Shown here in pieces: positions 35,291 to 43,857 of a DNA stretch of 64,000 nt; positions within the stretch are counted from its first letter, which is position 1; each line of letters starts with the position of its first letter. Below the pieces are notes generated by a model, which had not been told where the DNA came from, searched no databases, and saw nothing but the letters and a program-made list of their open reading frames with translations. The position numbers and the translations under genes are program-made. The DNA is from Caballeronia sordidicola (GTDB lineage Bacteria > Pseudomonadota > Gammaproteobacteria > Burkholderiales > Burkholderiaceae), in contig NZ_JNFG01000034.1 in assembly GCF_000729995.1 (NCBI RefSeq), positions 17,125 through 81,124 on the forward strand, read 5' to 3'.

Positions 35291-36211
35291 TTAAAAGATG
35301 GACTGCCCGGTAAGTGTGGTCAACGTTTCCAGTGACTTCGCGCCGGCAAGTGAGTTGCCGTTCGCGTCGAGGCCGGGCGACCACACGCAGACCGCCATTT
35401 CACCCGGCAGCACCGCGACGATGCCGCCGCCGACGCCACTCTTAGCTGGCAAGCCGACGCGAAAGACGAAGTCGCCTGCAGCGTCGTAAGTGCCGCAGGT
35501 CAACATCAGCGCAGACAGACGCTTGGTCGAACTGCTGTCGAGGATGCGCTCCCCGGTCGATGGTACGACGCCGCCATTACTCAGGAACAGGGCAGCCTTC
35601 GCCAGTTCGACGCAACTCATCGAGATCGCACATTGCCGGCAATACGCGTCAACTACCGCATGGACAGGCATTTCCATATTGCCAAAGCTCGCGATGAAAT
35701 GCGCCATAGCTTGGTTGCGATCTGCATGCCGCAGTTCGGACTGTGCGACGCGCAAATCGTAGTCGATTGTTGCCTCCCCGGTTAGCCGCCGCAGAAACTC
35801 AACCAGAGCGGTCTCGGCCTTGACGAAGCGTCGGCACAGTACGTCGGTGACGACCAGCGCGCCAGCGTTGATGAACGGATTACGCGGCTTACCCCGCTCG
35901 GCTTCGAGTTGCACCAGCGAATTGAACGGTGTCCCGGACGGTTCGCGGCCGACGCGTTCCCAGAGTTCATCTCCGAGCAGCCGGAAAGCCATCGTGCAGG
36001 CGAATAGCTTCGAAATACTTTGGATCGAAAACCGAGTGTCGGCTTGGCCCGTACGGAAGACTTCGCCGGCCGGTGTGGCGATCGCCATGCCGAAGCTGTT
36101 GGCTGGGACTTTTGCCAGTTCGGGAATGTAGTCGGCAACGCGACCCGCGGTGCGCCATGGTTCGATCTCGCGATGAATCCGTTCGAGGATCGCTTGATAG
36201 TTTTGAGTCAT
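35291..36211 (-). CDS. glsA: Glutaminase A
   Basis: A 306-residue serine-dependent glutaminase that converts glutamine to glutamate and ammonia. The beta-lactamase-like fold shows the catalytic S-x-x-K: Ser65 and Lys68 in RFSIQSISKLF. Further family motifs are GKPRNPFINAGALVVTD, the NxxxAxFxxxFGN-like stretch around NQAMAHFIASFGNM, and AKSGVGGGIVAVLPGEMAVC near the C-terminus. Length and order match bacterial GlsA (about 305 residues) and start MTQNYQ is the normal one. It is monocistronic. In bacteria the enzyme can support acid resistance or nitrogen supply. A weak hairpin with an A-run (36287-36307) lies upstream and may end transcription from another unit. Confidence 0.93.
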   Translation of the reverse strand: MTQNYQAILERIHREIEPWRTAGRVADYIPELAKVPANSFGMAIATPAGEVFRTGQADTRFSIQSISKLFACTMAFRLLGDELWERVGREPSGTPFNSLVQLEAERGKPRNPFINAGALVVTDVLCRRFVKAETALVEFLRRLTGEATIDYDLRVAQSELRHADRNQAMAHFIASFGNMEMPVHAVVDAYCRQCAISMSCVELAKAALFLSNGGVVPSTGERILDSSSTKRLSALMLTCGTYDAAGDFVFRVGLPAKSGVGGGIVAVLPGEMAVCVWSPGLDANGNSLAGAKSLETLTTLTGQSIF

Positions 36212-36893
36212 GGCGGATGGGTCGGAACGTCAATCAGTGGGCTTGCGATGATACTTCAGAGAGCGTGCGCAGCGGGTGTGGAAACGAAAAAGCCCGCGTT
36301 GTAGCGGACTCCGGACAAGGCGGGGAGGTTGTCGGTTAAGCAATGACGTTGCCAGACGCGCCAGCGAACTGCTCAGCATCAGTCCGGTGACCTCCAGGGC
36401 GCTGGCCGCCACCGTGCCCGATGCAAAGGTCTTCAGAAACGGACGGCAGTTCGGTGCCTAGCTTGGCCTCACACCGCGCCAGCGCAGCTCCGGTGGCAAG
36501 ACGCGTCGGGGCGCACATCAGTTTGAAAGGCAACGTCTCGTATATAGTTCGCCGCGCTAAAGCGGACATGTGAATCTGGCTAAAAGGGGGGCGCTTGCAT
36601 AGCGTCAACCGTCGCCCCAGTTTCGGACTGAAACCATCGTATCGGTGCGCGCCTCGCGGACGCGGCAACGTGAGCGGCTCGAAGCTACTCGACAGATTGA
36701 CCATCATAACCACCTTGCGAGCGGGATTCATGGTCTAGAACGAACGCAAGTTGACAACTTTAATGCGGGGGATGGGACGATAAATTCAGTTCTTGGTCGT
36801 CATTGTTGCGCACGTCGTCGTGGATCGCACGTGCGAGTGCCGATAAAATGCGCCTACCTTTTCGCGTCACCTTCGCTGGAGTCTGAATCAAAC
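36212..36893. other. Intergenic region
   Basis: About 680 nt. Apart from a weak minus-strand terminator-like hairpin at about 36287-36307 (CCGC/GCGG with a run of five A on the plus strand) I see no supported feature. Confidence 0.35.
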
Positions 36894-37262
36894 ATGCCAC
36901 GCCCAAGACAGTCGATTAGCCCAGCGGCGCGAACCCACCTACTTTGCTATTTAGTGTCGAGTGCGCTCGCATCGCACGCATTGACGAAAACATGGCGCGT
37001 CGACTACGTCGTCGAATCGGCACGCATCTGGCTGGCTAGGAACATGTTGTCGGCGAGCTGGCTTGACCGGCTGATGCTTGGACAAATGGCACTAAAGTTG
37101 TCCCGCGAGCACTTGGCCGCTTCACACGCAGTGCGTCAATCGGATGCGCTTACGCTATTTACGAACGAGTTGACGCTGAACTACCAAAGCCCGCTCGTCG
37201 GGCACATTTGGCAAAGGTGCAGCGATGCGCTGAAGACCGGCTCTTACAGGGCCGGCGCATAG
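36894..37262 (+). CDS. Hypothetical small helical protein
   Basis: A 122-residue protein of unknown family. It reads as mostly helical: SPAARTHLLCYLVSSALASH, VVESARIWLARNMLSASWLD, RLMLGQMALKLSREHLAASH. No signal peptide or clear motif is seen. I prefer ATG 36894 (MPRPRQSI), because the upstream part of the frame lacks protein character and the product starts with a short basic head. A repeat copy begins right after its stop. It is plausible as a real gene but unproven. Confidence 0.5.
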   Translation: MPRPRQSISPAARTHLLCYLVSSALASHALTKTWRVDYVVESARIWLARNMLSASWLDRLMLGQMALKLSREHLAASHAVRQSDALTLFTNELTLNYQSPLVGHIWQRCSDALKTGSYRAGA

Positions 37263-37345
37263 CGGCCATCTTCGGACGTTGACTCATGCCTTCGCGCGGA
37301 CATTTGAACGTCGGTTCCGCCCAGACAACGGACCTTCGTGCGCAG
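37263..37345 (+). repeat. Dispersed intergenic repeat copy
   Basis: CGGCCATCTTCGGACGTTGA, then CATTTGAACGTCGGTTCCGC and CCAGACAACGGACCTTCG (37301-37338), matching 32893-32930. The remaining sequence to 37634 shows no gene. Confidence 0.6.
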
Positions 37346-37634
37346 AAGATGTCAGTCGGGGTCGTCGGCAATTCCGGCCGTTCGCAACGTTCACGAAGCG
37401 GCCGTTCAAGTATTGAAAATCCCGTCAATCATCCGGCATCTTCAACGCGACGTTAAGGTCGAACTCGAATGCTCAAGAGGTTCAATCTGGTCTGTGAAAT
37501 CCCGCACCGGATACGTCCACTAACGTTCAAGATGATCCGGAGACCTCACCAGACGCCGGAGGTTTCCCGCTGAAAAGAATTTCATTCCTCAACGTCACTC
37601 GCTTCCTGCGTGCCATGCGAGATGGAATCGGGGT

Positions 37635-38654
37635 TCAGCGGGACTTACCCTTCACCGCTCGAGCACTGGCACGCGTCCTTGTTGCAGGCTCCTTCGACGT
37701 TGCAGGCGAGTTTGCCACCTTTGCTTTACCGGCAACGTCGTTGCCAGACGTTGATTTACGTGGCCCAGCAGATGGCTTGACTGGCAATTTCTTCGTTACC
37801 ACTTTATTGTCCGCTGCCGCAGTCTTCGCGCTCGCGGGTGGCTTCCGGGTTGTCGAGATAGCCGGCTTGGCCGCCTTCTTCGCTGTCACCTTACCTGTCG
37901 ACGGCTTGTTTCGTCCGGCAGCAAGCTTGGCCGGTGGGTAAGCTTCGGCCATCTCGATGCCAAAAACATCGGCCACCAACGCGTCGTCGAGCACCTTGCC
38001 GGTAGCCGGGCGTTTTCTCGATTCAGGCAGACCGGTACCGACCTGACGGATGAGATCGTTGGCATCGACCCGGCGCAAGGCGAAGAGGAATTCCGGCTGT
38101 TGGTCGAGCCGTGCGCCGACACCGTAGAGCACGGCAGCAACGTGCTTGCACATCGACGCCCAGTCCGGGCAACTGCAATTGAACGTTATTTCCTTGGGCG
38201 CCGGAAAAAGACCGATACCAGGTTTGCAGATGCGCTCCATCACGGCCGTCGAGAGCTTGCCCTGCAAGAGTTCGACGATCGAATCGATCGACCCCGAGCA
38301 ATCGGCTTCGATTGCTCGCCATTGCTTTTCCGGACACGCCGCCACGGTCATGGCGACCGTGTAGAGGCGCGAACCCATCACCTGCGCTCGCACTTCGCCC
38401 GCCGTAATCTGGAGGTCGATCACGGAACCATTGCGCACATAGGTACGGCCGCGAGGCAGGCGGTTGGCATAGTCGCTGTAGCGTTCCAGATTGTCACACC
38501 AGGCCTTGCCCCAAAAGGTCTTGGCGATGGCGCCGCGATACGACGCGATGGGTGACAGCACCGCACCCGCCTTCTTCGCCTTGGCAGCGGCCAGTTCGGC
38601 CTTTTTCTTGCGCGCGGCGACCGAGACATACGGCTTCCACCCCCAATCATCCAT
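37635..38654 (-). CDS. SWIM zinc-finger protein
   Basis: A 339-residue protein. The SWIM motif CxCx6CxH is exact: Cys160, Cys162, Cys169 and His171 in FNCSCPDWASMCKHVAAVLY. SWIM fingers bind DNA or protein. The N-terminal half (TFWGKAWCDNLERYSDYANR) is typical of SWIM proteins paired with SNF2 helicases. The last 110 residues are a lysine/alanine/proline-rich tail resembling histone-like tails, likely for nucleic-acid contact. The SNF2 helicase gene is directly upstream with a 19-nt gap, so both are co-transcribed and probably act together in chromatin- or nucleoid-related DNA processing. Start MDDWGWKPYV is the usual one. Confidence 0.88.
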   Translation of the reverse strand: MDDWGWKPYVSVAARKKKAELAAAKAKKAGAVLSPIASYRGAIAKTFWGKAWCDNLERYSDYANRLPRGRTYVRNGSVIDLQITAGEVRAQVMGSRLYTVAMTVAACPEKQWRAIEADCSGSIDSIVELLQGKLSTAVMERICKPGIGLFPAPKEITFNCSCPDWASMCKHVAAVLYGVGARLDQQPEFLFALRRVDANDLIRQVGTGLPESRKRPATGKVLDDALVADVFGIEMAEAYPPAKLAAGRNKPSTGKVTAKKAAKPAISTTRKPPASAKTAAADNKVVTKKLPVKPSAGPRKSTSGNDVAGKAKVANSPATSKEPATRTRASARAVKGKSR

Positions 38655-38673
38655 TGCGCTTGCCTCTTGACGA

Positions 38674-41352
38674 TCAGTTTTCTTGCGCGGCGTGAACGTC
38701 GAGCTTCACGAGATCGAGCAATTCGCGATCGCTCATCTCGGTGAGCAGGAGTTCTGCGCCGCCCTCCAGCACATCCTTCACCAATTGTTGTTTCGCTTCG
38801 ATCAACTGGTCGATACGGTCCTCAATCGTGCCACGGCAGATAAACTTATGCACCAGGACGTTCCTCTGCTGACCAATACGAAACGCACGGTCGGTCGCCT
38901 GATTTTCCACGGCCGGATTCCACCAGCGGTCGTAGTGGATCACGTGGGAAGCGGCGGTGAGATTCAACCCCGTCCCACCCGCCTTTAGCGAGAGCACGAA
39001 GAAGGGAATCAACTCGTCTTCCTGGAATCGCTTGACCAGTTCGCGGCGCTTGGCTACCGGGGTGCCACCATGAAGCACCAGACCTTCGCGACCAAAGATT
39101 GAGCCCAGGAATGCCGCCAGCGGCTCGGTGGTCTCGCGGAACTGGGTGAATACCAGCACCTTTTCCTGCTTGGCGGCGATCACTTCGACGAGTTGGCGCA
39201 GGCGGGCGAACTTGCCGCTGTCTTCCGCCTTCCACGCCGCGTCGCCCAGCCATTGCGAGGGATGGTTGCATATCTGTTTGAAGCGCATCAGAAAGCTCAG
39301 CACCACACCCTTGCGGCTGATGCCTTCGGCGTCGTCAAGCGCGGCGGCCAGGTCCTTCACCGCCCGCTGGTAAAGCGCCGCCTGGCTCGGGCTCAGATGA
39401 CACCAGGCCTTTAGTTCGGTCTTGTCCGGAAGGTCGTCGATGACCCGCTTGTCGGTCTTCAGGCGGCGCAGGATATACGGCCGTACGAGCGCACGCAGCG
39501 GGCCAAAGTGCTCGGCCTTTGCCAGCCGCTTGGTAAAGTTGGTGAAAACTTTGTCCGAGCCCAGCAAACCGGGGTGGGTGAAATCGAAAATAGACCAGAG
39601 ATCGGACAGACGGTTTTCCACGGGTGTTCCGGTAAGCGCGATGCGCGATTGTGCCTGGAGCTGCTTGACCTGTCGCGTTTGCTTGGCGCTGGGATTCTTG
39701 ATCGCCTGCGCTTCATCAACAATGGCAACGCGCCATTGGATGGTCGCAAGTACCGGCTGGCGAACAAGCGTGCCAAAGCTGGTGATGACGAGATCGATGT
39801 CCGCAAGGCGCGCGGCATCGAGCGCGCGCAAATCGGCCGCCGGCATAGCCGATGGATGGGCAATCATCAACGCCAGGCCGGGGGCAAAACGCTCGGCCTC
39901 CGCCGCCCAGTTGTCCAGCAGCGATGCTGGAGCGACCAGCAGGCTGGGTCGCGCCTCGGTGCTTTCGCGCTTGAGCACCAGCAGCAGGGAGAGTACCTGC
40001 ATGGTCTTTCCCAGGCCCATATCGTCTGCCAGGCAAGCGCCCAGGCCGAGCCGGGTGAGCAGATACAACCACCGCACGCCAGCCTGCTGGTAAGGCCGCA
40101 GGCTCGCCTTGAGTTCGGCGCCCGGGCTGATCTGCGCCAACCCTTCCGGCTGACGCAACTCCTGCAGGATATCGGCCAGCCAAGGCCCGGCAACAAGCTG
40201 CGACCAGTCGCGATCAGCGGGGTCGCCGCTATCGTCCAGCGAAACACCCGCCAGAAGACGCAGGGCCTCGTTAAAGGGCAGACCGGCTTTCGCCGCCTTT
40301 TCCATAGCCTCGAATCGCTTCAGGAGGCGAGCGAGCCTTTTTTGGTCCACCTCGACCCAGCGACCACGGATGAGTTGCAAGCCGTCGGCGCCTTTGAGCA
40401 GATCCCTGATCTCGGAGGCGCTGAGATGCTCGCCGTCGAGGGACATCTCCATGCTGAAATCGAGCAACGCCTCCTTACCCAGGAGCGAAGGCGGTCGTGC
40501 GCCGACGCTGGCTTTCACAACGGGACGAGCCGGACGGCCCGCCTGCCAGACGCCTGGCATGCGAACGACAATCCCGGCGGTTTCAAGTTTGGGCAGGTCT
40601 TTGAGAAAGCGGCAGGCATCAACCGGCGTCCAGCGCAGCGGATGGTATATCTCGCCGGTATCCACCATGTCGCGAAGCCAATCGCAGTCTTGCGCGGCGC
40701 GCTGCACCGGCAGTAGGAGCGACAAGAGCTGCGCCCGGCTCCTGGCATCCGAAAATTCCGCGAGTGCTTGCGACAGCGGCTGGTGTTGCGCTTTGCCATG
40801 GGCCGACAGGCGCGAGGTGTAAGTCGCAAGAAAAGCGAACGGTGACTCCGGGTCCTTGCGGTTCTCAGCGAGGTTGAAATGCACGCGGCCGACAAGATTC
40901 CAGGCAGGGTGGCGAGACTTGAGGAAATCCTGAAGCGAGACTTTTTCGGTAGCCAGTTCCTCGTGCAAGGCGGTATCGATCTCGCCCCACAGTGTGACCA
41001 GCACATCTGGCGTTAGATACTCCCCGCCTGTCATCGGCGGCGCATTGGCAATCAGAGCATCGAAATCCTCGGTAGCAGGCGTGACGACTGCGATCTCGCC
41101 GCCTTCGGGAGTGGCGCACAAGGCAGTGACGTAGCGCGCGGCAAAATCACGCCACCAGGCCCATGCGGGTGGCAAAATGCGGCCGATTTCGACCGTTCCC
41201 AGATGCAGTAGGGCATGCCCCGTGCCAAGCGCAAAAGAACTGCCTAGCCGCAGTCGTACTTCATCCGCCAATAGTGGCGCGGCGTCCTCGGGCACCGCGA
41301 GCAGGTGACCACCGGGCGTCAGGTGTGGCGCGAACATATCGGGAGCAGTCAA
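38674..41352 (-). CDS. SNF2-family helicase/translocase
   Basis: An 892-residue Swi2/Snf2 ATPase. The last 450 residues hold the helicase core: Walker A in CLADDMGLGKTMQVLSLLLV, DEAQ box in VAIVDEAQAIKNP, motif III in IALTGTPVENRLSDLWSIFD, motif V in LKAGGTGLNLTAASHVIHYD and motif VI in ENQATDRAFRIGQ. The N-terminal half belongs to the accessory domain found in bacterial SNF2 proteins paired with SWIM partners. It moves along double-stranded DNA and may remodel bound proteins. The frame opens at a TTG (41352) preceded by GGGGACGG; an ATG at 41337 is the alternative. An istB remnant abuts the start, so the native promoter may be gone. Confidence 0.88.
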   Translation of the reverse strand: MTAPDMFAPHLTPGGHLLAVPEDAAPLLADEVRLRLGSSFALGTGHALLHLGTVEIGRILPPAWAWWRDFAARYVTALCATPEGGEIAVVTPATEDFDALIANAPPMTGGEYLTPDVLVTLWGEIDTALHEELATEKVSLQDFLKSRHPAWNLVGRVHFNLAENRKDPESPFAFLATYTSRLSAHGKAQHQPLSQALAEFSDARSRAQLLSLLLPVQRAAQDCDWLRDMVDTGEIYHPLRWTPVDACRFLKDLPKLETAGIVVRMPGVWQAGRPARPVVKASVGARPPSLLGKEALLDFSMEMSLDGEHLSASEIRDLLKGADGLQLIRGRWVEVDQKRLARLLKRFEAMEKAAKAGLPFNEALRLLAGVSLDDSGDPADRDWSQLVAGPWLADILQELRQPEGLAQISPGAELKASLRPYQQAGVRWLYLLTRLGLGACLADDMGLGKTMQVLSLLLVLKRESTEARPSLLVAPASLLDNWAAEAERFAPGLALMIAHPSAMPAADLRALDAARLADIDLVITSFGTLVRQPVLATIQWRVAIVDEAQAIKNPSAKQTRQVKQLQAQSRIALTGTPVENRLSDLWSIFDFTHPGLLGSDKVFTNFTKRLAKAEHFGPLRALVRPYILRRLKTDKRVIDDLPDKTELKAWCHLSPSQAALYQRAVKDLAAALDDAEGISRKGVVLSFLMRFKQICNHPSQWLGDAAWKAEDSGKFARLRQLVEVIAAKQEKVLVFTQFRETTEPLAAFLGSIFGREGLVLHGGTPVAKRRELVKRFQEDELIPFFVLSLKAGGTGLNLTAASHVIHYDRWWNPAVENQATDRAFRIGQQRNVLVHKFICRGTIEDRIDQLIEAKQQLVKDVLEGGAELLLTEMSDRELLDLVKLDVHAAQEN

Positions 41353-41471
41353 GAACGCCCGTCCCCGTCGGGCTGTCGCAGCAAGCGCTGCAGCCGCCTG
41401 TTTTCACGGAAAGCGGTTTCGCAATCAACCAGCAGGCCCACCGGCCCAGAGCGAACTGGGCGAAGTTCCGT
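41349..41471 (-). pseudogene. istB: Remnant of an IS21 istB gene
   Basis: A minus-strand frame reads QTELRPVRSGPVGLLVDCET then AFRENRRLQRLLRQ and stops. This corresponds to the N-terminal ELSFEERxGLLVDRExxxRENRRLxRLLRQ of IstB helper ATPases. The upstream and downstream parts are absent or shifted. It ends at the start of the SNF2 gene, which suggests a past insertion and partial deletion there. Confidence 0.5.
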
Positions 41472-42141
41472 TTGCGCCTGATCCGATCGAATTGTGGGGT
41501 GAGCCAAGCAGCCAGGGTAGGTGCGGCAGCTGTGTTGGGAATGTCTCGCGAACTTTCTTTTCATCTGCTGTAGGACAACCTGATTGCTGCGTATTAACTC
41601 ACGGAAGTTCGCCCCGGCTCTACCGCCGGCTGGCCAACCTTCAAGGCCGTCCCCGCGAATCTCCGAATTCTGCCAAAAGAAACACGACCCACCATGAAAG
41701 GGTACCAAAACCTGAGTCATACGAGGTGGGGTGCCGATGGCGGCTCCCGCCCGCGCGGCGAAAATCAGTTGGCGCGTTTGTTACAAACGACTAAATGGCA
41801 GAGTGTCTCGTTGGACCGACCTACAGACGTTCAACGCTGCTCCTTTGGACGTCCCTTCATGGCGGACACCGCCGATCACCGACCGGTGTGAGTCACTCCA
41901 TCGCGGTCGCTCGCGCCTATGCTTCAAACGCCCCCTTGCTCGGCCCACGCAGCCATTACTTCCCGAACCCGCTTGTCGGGCGGACGGTGAAGGCGTAGAA
42001 AAGTGGGACGCTTTGTGTACTTCGGTGACGCCGCTTACGTCACCCGGCAAGGAATGCGAGGGAGGGGTCATGACATTCAAGGCTCAGTGGTAACGGGGCA
42101 AGTTTGCGAAAAAACGTGGCAAAGGCTTCTGTGGCTATCCG
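41472..42141. other. Intergenic region with mobile-element traces
   Basis: About 670 nt. It has the possible IS200 stub at 41694-41729 and an inverted repeat module CGTCCCTTCATGGCGG (about 41857-41872). No intact gene is supported. Confidence 0.4.
41694..41729 (+). pseudogene. Possible 12-codon start of an IS200-like transposase gene
   Basis: ATG 41694 reads MKGYQNLSHTRW, close to the common start MKxYxSLSHTRWxCKYHVVF of IS200-type TnpA proteins. Homology stops after Trp12. The match is short, so chance cannot be ruled out. Confidence 0.3.
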
Positions 42142-42459
42142 GTGGCAACGGTTGCCTTCTACGGGCCAGACGACACGAGAGCGACGAAGGTCTCTGTTTG
42201 CATCGTCGCGCACGAAGGTGCTGACGCGGACCCTGTTGAGCGGTGGTTCTGCGAAACAACCGATGCGAGAATCGATCCAGAAGTCACCGAAGCAATCGTT
42301 CGATTCATCGATCATCATGGTGCCAAATCGGTGGTGGCCGTCGATCGCATCATCGGCTGCCCGCATGAGGAAGGCATTGACTACCCGGAAGGCGAAAAAT
42401 GCACGCAGTGTTCGTTCTGGGCCAACCGTGATCGGTGGAGCGGCGAGATCATCCAGTGA
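42142..42459 (+). CDS. Hypothetical conserved-looking small protein
   Basis: A 105-residue protein of unknown family with protein-like sequence: VATVAFYGPDDTRATKVSVC, then CPHEEGIDYPEGEKCTQCSF near the end, where two Cys-containing turns (IIGCPHEEG, KCTQCSFW) might bind a metal. It is acidic and soluble. A GTG at 42142 is the given start. The frame however continues upstream through RGKFAKKRGKGFCGYP to a TAA at 42091, and ATG 42070 (MTFKAQW then stop) lies in the same frame. The native gene may have begun there and been split by a stop codon. A second small gene of similar layout follows at 42844. Confidence 0.55.
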   Translation: MATVAFYGPDDTRATKVSVCIVAHEGADADPVERWFCETTDARIDPEVTEAIVRFIDHHGAKSVVAVDRIIGCPHEEGIDYPEGEKCTQCSFWANRDRWSGEIIQ

Positions 42460-42843
42460 GACGTCAAGAGGCAAGCGCTTCCATCCTCGCGTTAAGGCGT
42501 TCCTTACTCGCCTCATTCCGACCTTAGTCATGCATTCATTAACGCAGGACACTTTCTGGACGAGAAGGTCGCGTGTGGCCCTCAGCGGGGCGCGGCCAAG
42601 CCCGTGGCGTGGTTCCACGCAACCGTGATCGCCTCCGCGAATGACTTCGACTCCACGAGCGCGATGACTGCAACGTGCTTCACGTGGAGGAAAGGTCTAG
42701 CGGAGCCGGACATCGACCGAGACGACACGAAGCCTGGTCATGCCCGCGGTGTAAGGTACAGGGGCGAATCTCCTGCTGGGAAGGCACGTTGTGGGATCTT
42801 GCCGAGCGTGGTGAGCATCACCGTTAATGCAAGGGGCAGAACC
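42460..42843. other. Intergenic region
   Basis: About 380 nt between two small protein genes. It remains open in the frame of the second gene but with poor protein character. Nothing else seen. Confidence 0.35.
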
Positions 42844-43284
42844 ATGGGTTTTTCTTGCCGAACGTTTCTGATCGCTCGTGACGATACCCTCTGGCGGCTG
42901 TCAAGCACTAAGTTCGACCGGATGCTGCGAGATCCGGCAAGCCACTGTCTGCCCGTTTTTGCGGGGCAACGAGCGCGAATGGCCAGCGTCGTGGTCGAGC
43001 TTGTGGCCAGAAACCCGGTGCGCGTCGTTCGGAACACGTTTTCCATTCTCACTTTCGATGACGAAGGCCGCATCGACCCGACTAGATTCGAAAAGCAGCA
43101 ATTTGCCCTCGTGGAGTCGGCCGTCGCACCTGTCTTTGCCGTGTTCGATGATGACAGCAACCAGACGGTCGTCGACGCAACCTCCCGATTCATTGCACAG
43201 GGAGGCCAATGGGTTCCGTCACGCGCTTTGGCGCGCGTCATAGATCAGACTGCGTTGGGCCAACGACAGTGCCGACACCTGTAA
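42844..43284 (+). CDS. Hypothetical small soluble protein
   Basis: A 146-residue protein, family not recognised. The start ATG 42844 gives MGFSCRTFLIARDDTLWRLS and has AGGGGCAG at 42831-42838 as a ribosome-binding site. The sequence looks folded: FAGQRARMASVVVELVARNP, then FSILTFDDEGRIDPTRFEKQ and FAVFDDDSNQTVVDATSRFI. No signal peptide, membrane helix or known motif is visible. It follows another small unknown gene in the same direction, and the two may belong together. The frame extends upstream without a good start. Confidence 0.6.
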   Translation: MGFSCRTFLIARDDTLWRLSSTKFDRMLRDPASHCLPVFAGQRARMASVVVELVARNPVRVVRNTFSILTFDDEGRIDPTRFEKQQFALVESAVAPVFAVFDDDSNQTVVDATSRFIAQGGQWVPSRALARVIDQTALGQRQCRHL

Positions 43285-43796
43285 GCGGTCACTCAAAGGG
43301 GCGGCACTACGGTATCCAGTTTTCGATTCTCGAGTGTCGGAGATGGGTCGAAAGCGAGCAAATCATATGGTCGTCGCGTAAGCCGCCACTCGCGAGCGAT
43401 AAAATTCGTGGTTACCCGAACGGCGGCCGATGACTGGACGGGCAGCACACGTGCACGAATGACCGCTGGACCTCGGAAGCCGCCGTTCACGTCGCGCTGG
43501 CTCCAACGGCCGGAGAGGGTCGACACGGCCCGTCAAGGCGATCAGACAGGTTCCGGCTGTTCGGCTGTAGCGCGGCCTGACGTGGCGCAACGCATTGCTT
43601 GATGGCCGCCGGCTGGCCGTCAGTCGTGAACTCGCGCTGGACGGTCTGGCGGTTACATACAACACATGTTGTCGAGGCCAGATAGAGATGTTATGGGAAG
43701 TTGGACGGTTTTCGATATAGCCGTAGTCTTGCTTCATGCTCTGGAGAGGCATCTGAAACAGTGACGGGCGGAGGACGTTGCCGTCGATCCATTCTC
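43285..43796. other. Intergenic region with repeat module
   Basis: About 510 nt. GAATGACCGCTGGACCTCGG at about 43456-43475 is a copy of the second-subtype start module. No gene is supported. Confidence 0.4.
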
Positions 43797-43846
43797 ACAC
43801 CCATTTACGCCCATTCCGCACTACAGAAATGGGTGTAAATGGGTGT
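43797..43846. promoter_or_regulatory. 50-bp double inverted repeat before the Fic gene
   Basis: ACACCCATTTACGCCCATT (43797-43815) is the inverted counterpart of AATGGGTGTAAATGGGTGT (43828-43846), with one mismatch. Each arm is itself a direct repeat of ATGGGTGTAA-like units. The element ends 11 nt before the ATG at 43858. This looks like a strong operator, likely for the Fic protein's own C-terminal DNA-binding domain. Confidence 0.7.
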
Positions 43847-43857
43847 AAGATTGGTTG

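Noticed and set aside
39508..40716. 402-codon plus-strand frame inside the SNF2 gene
   Set aside because: Antisense to helicase motifs; composition typical of a shadow frame.
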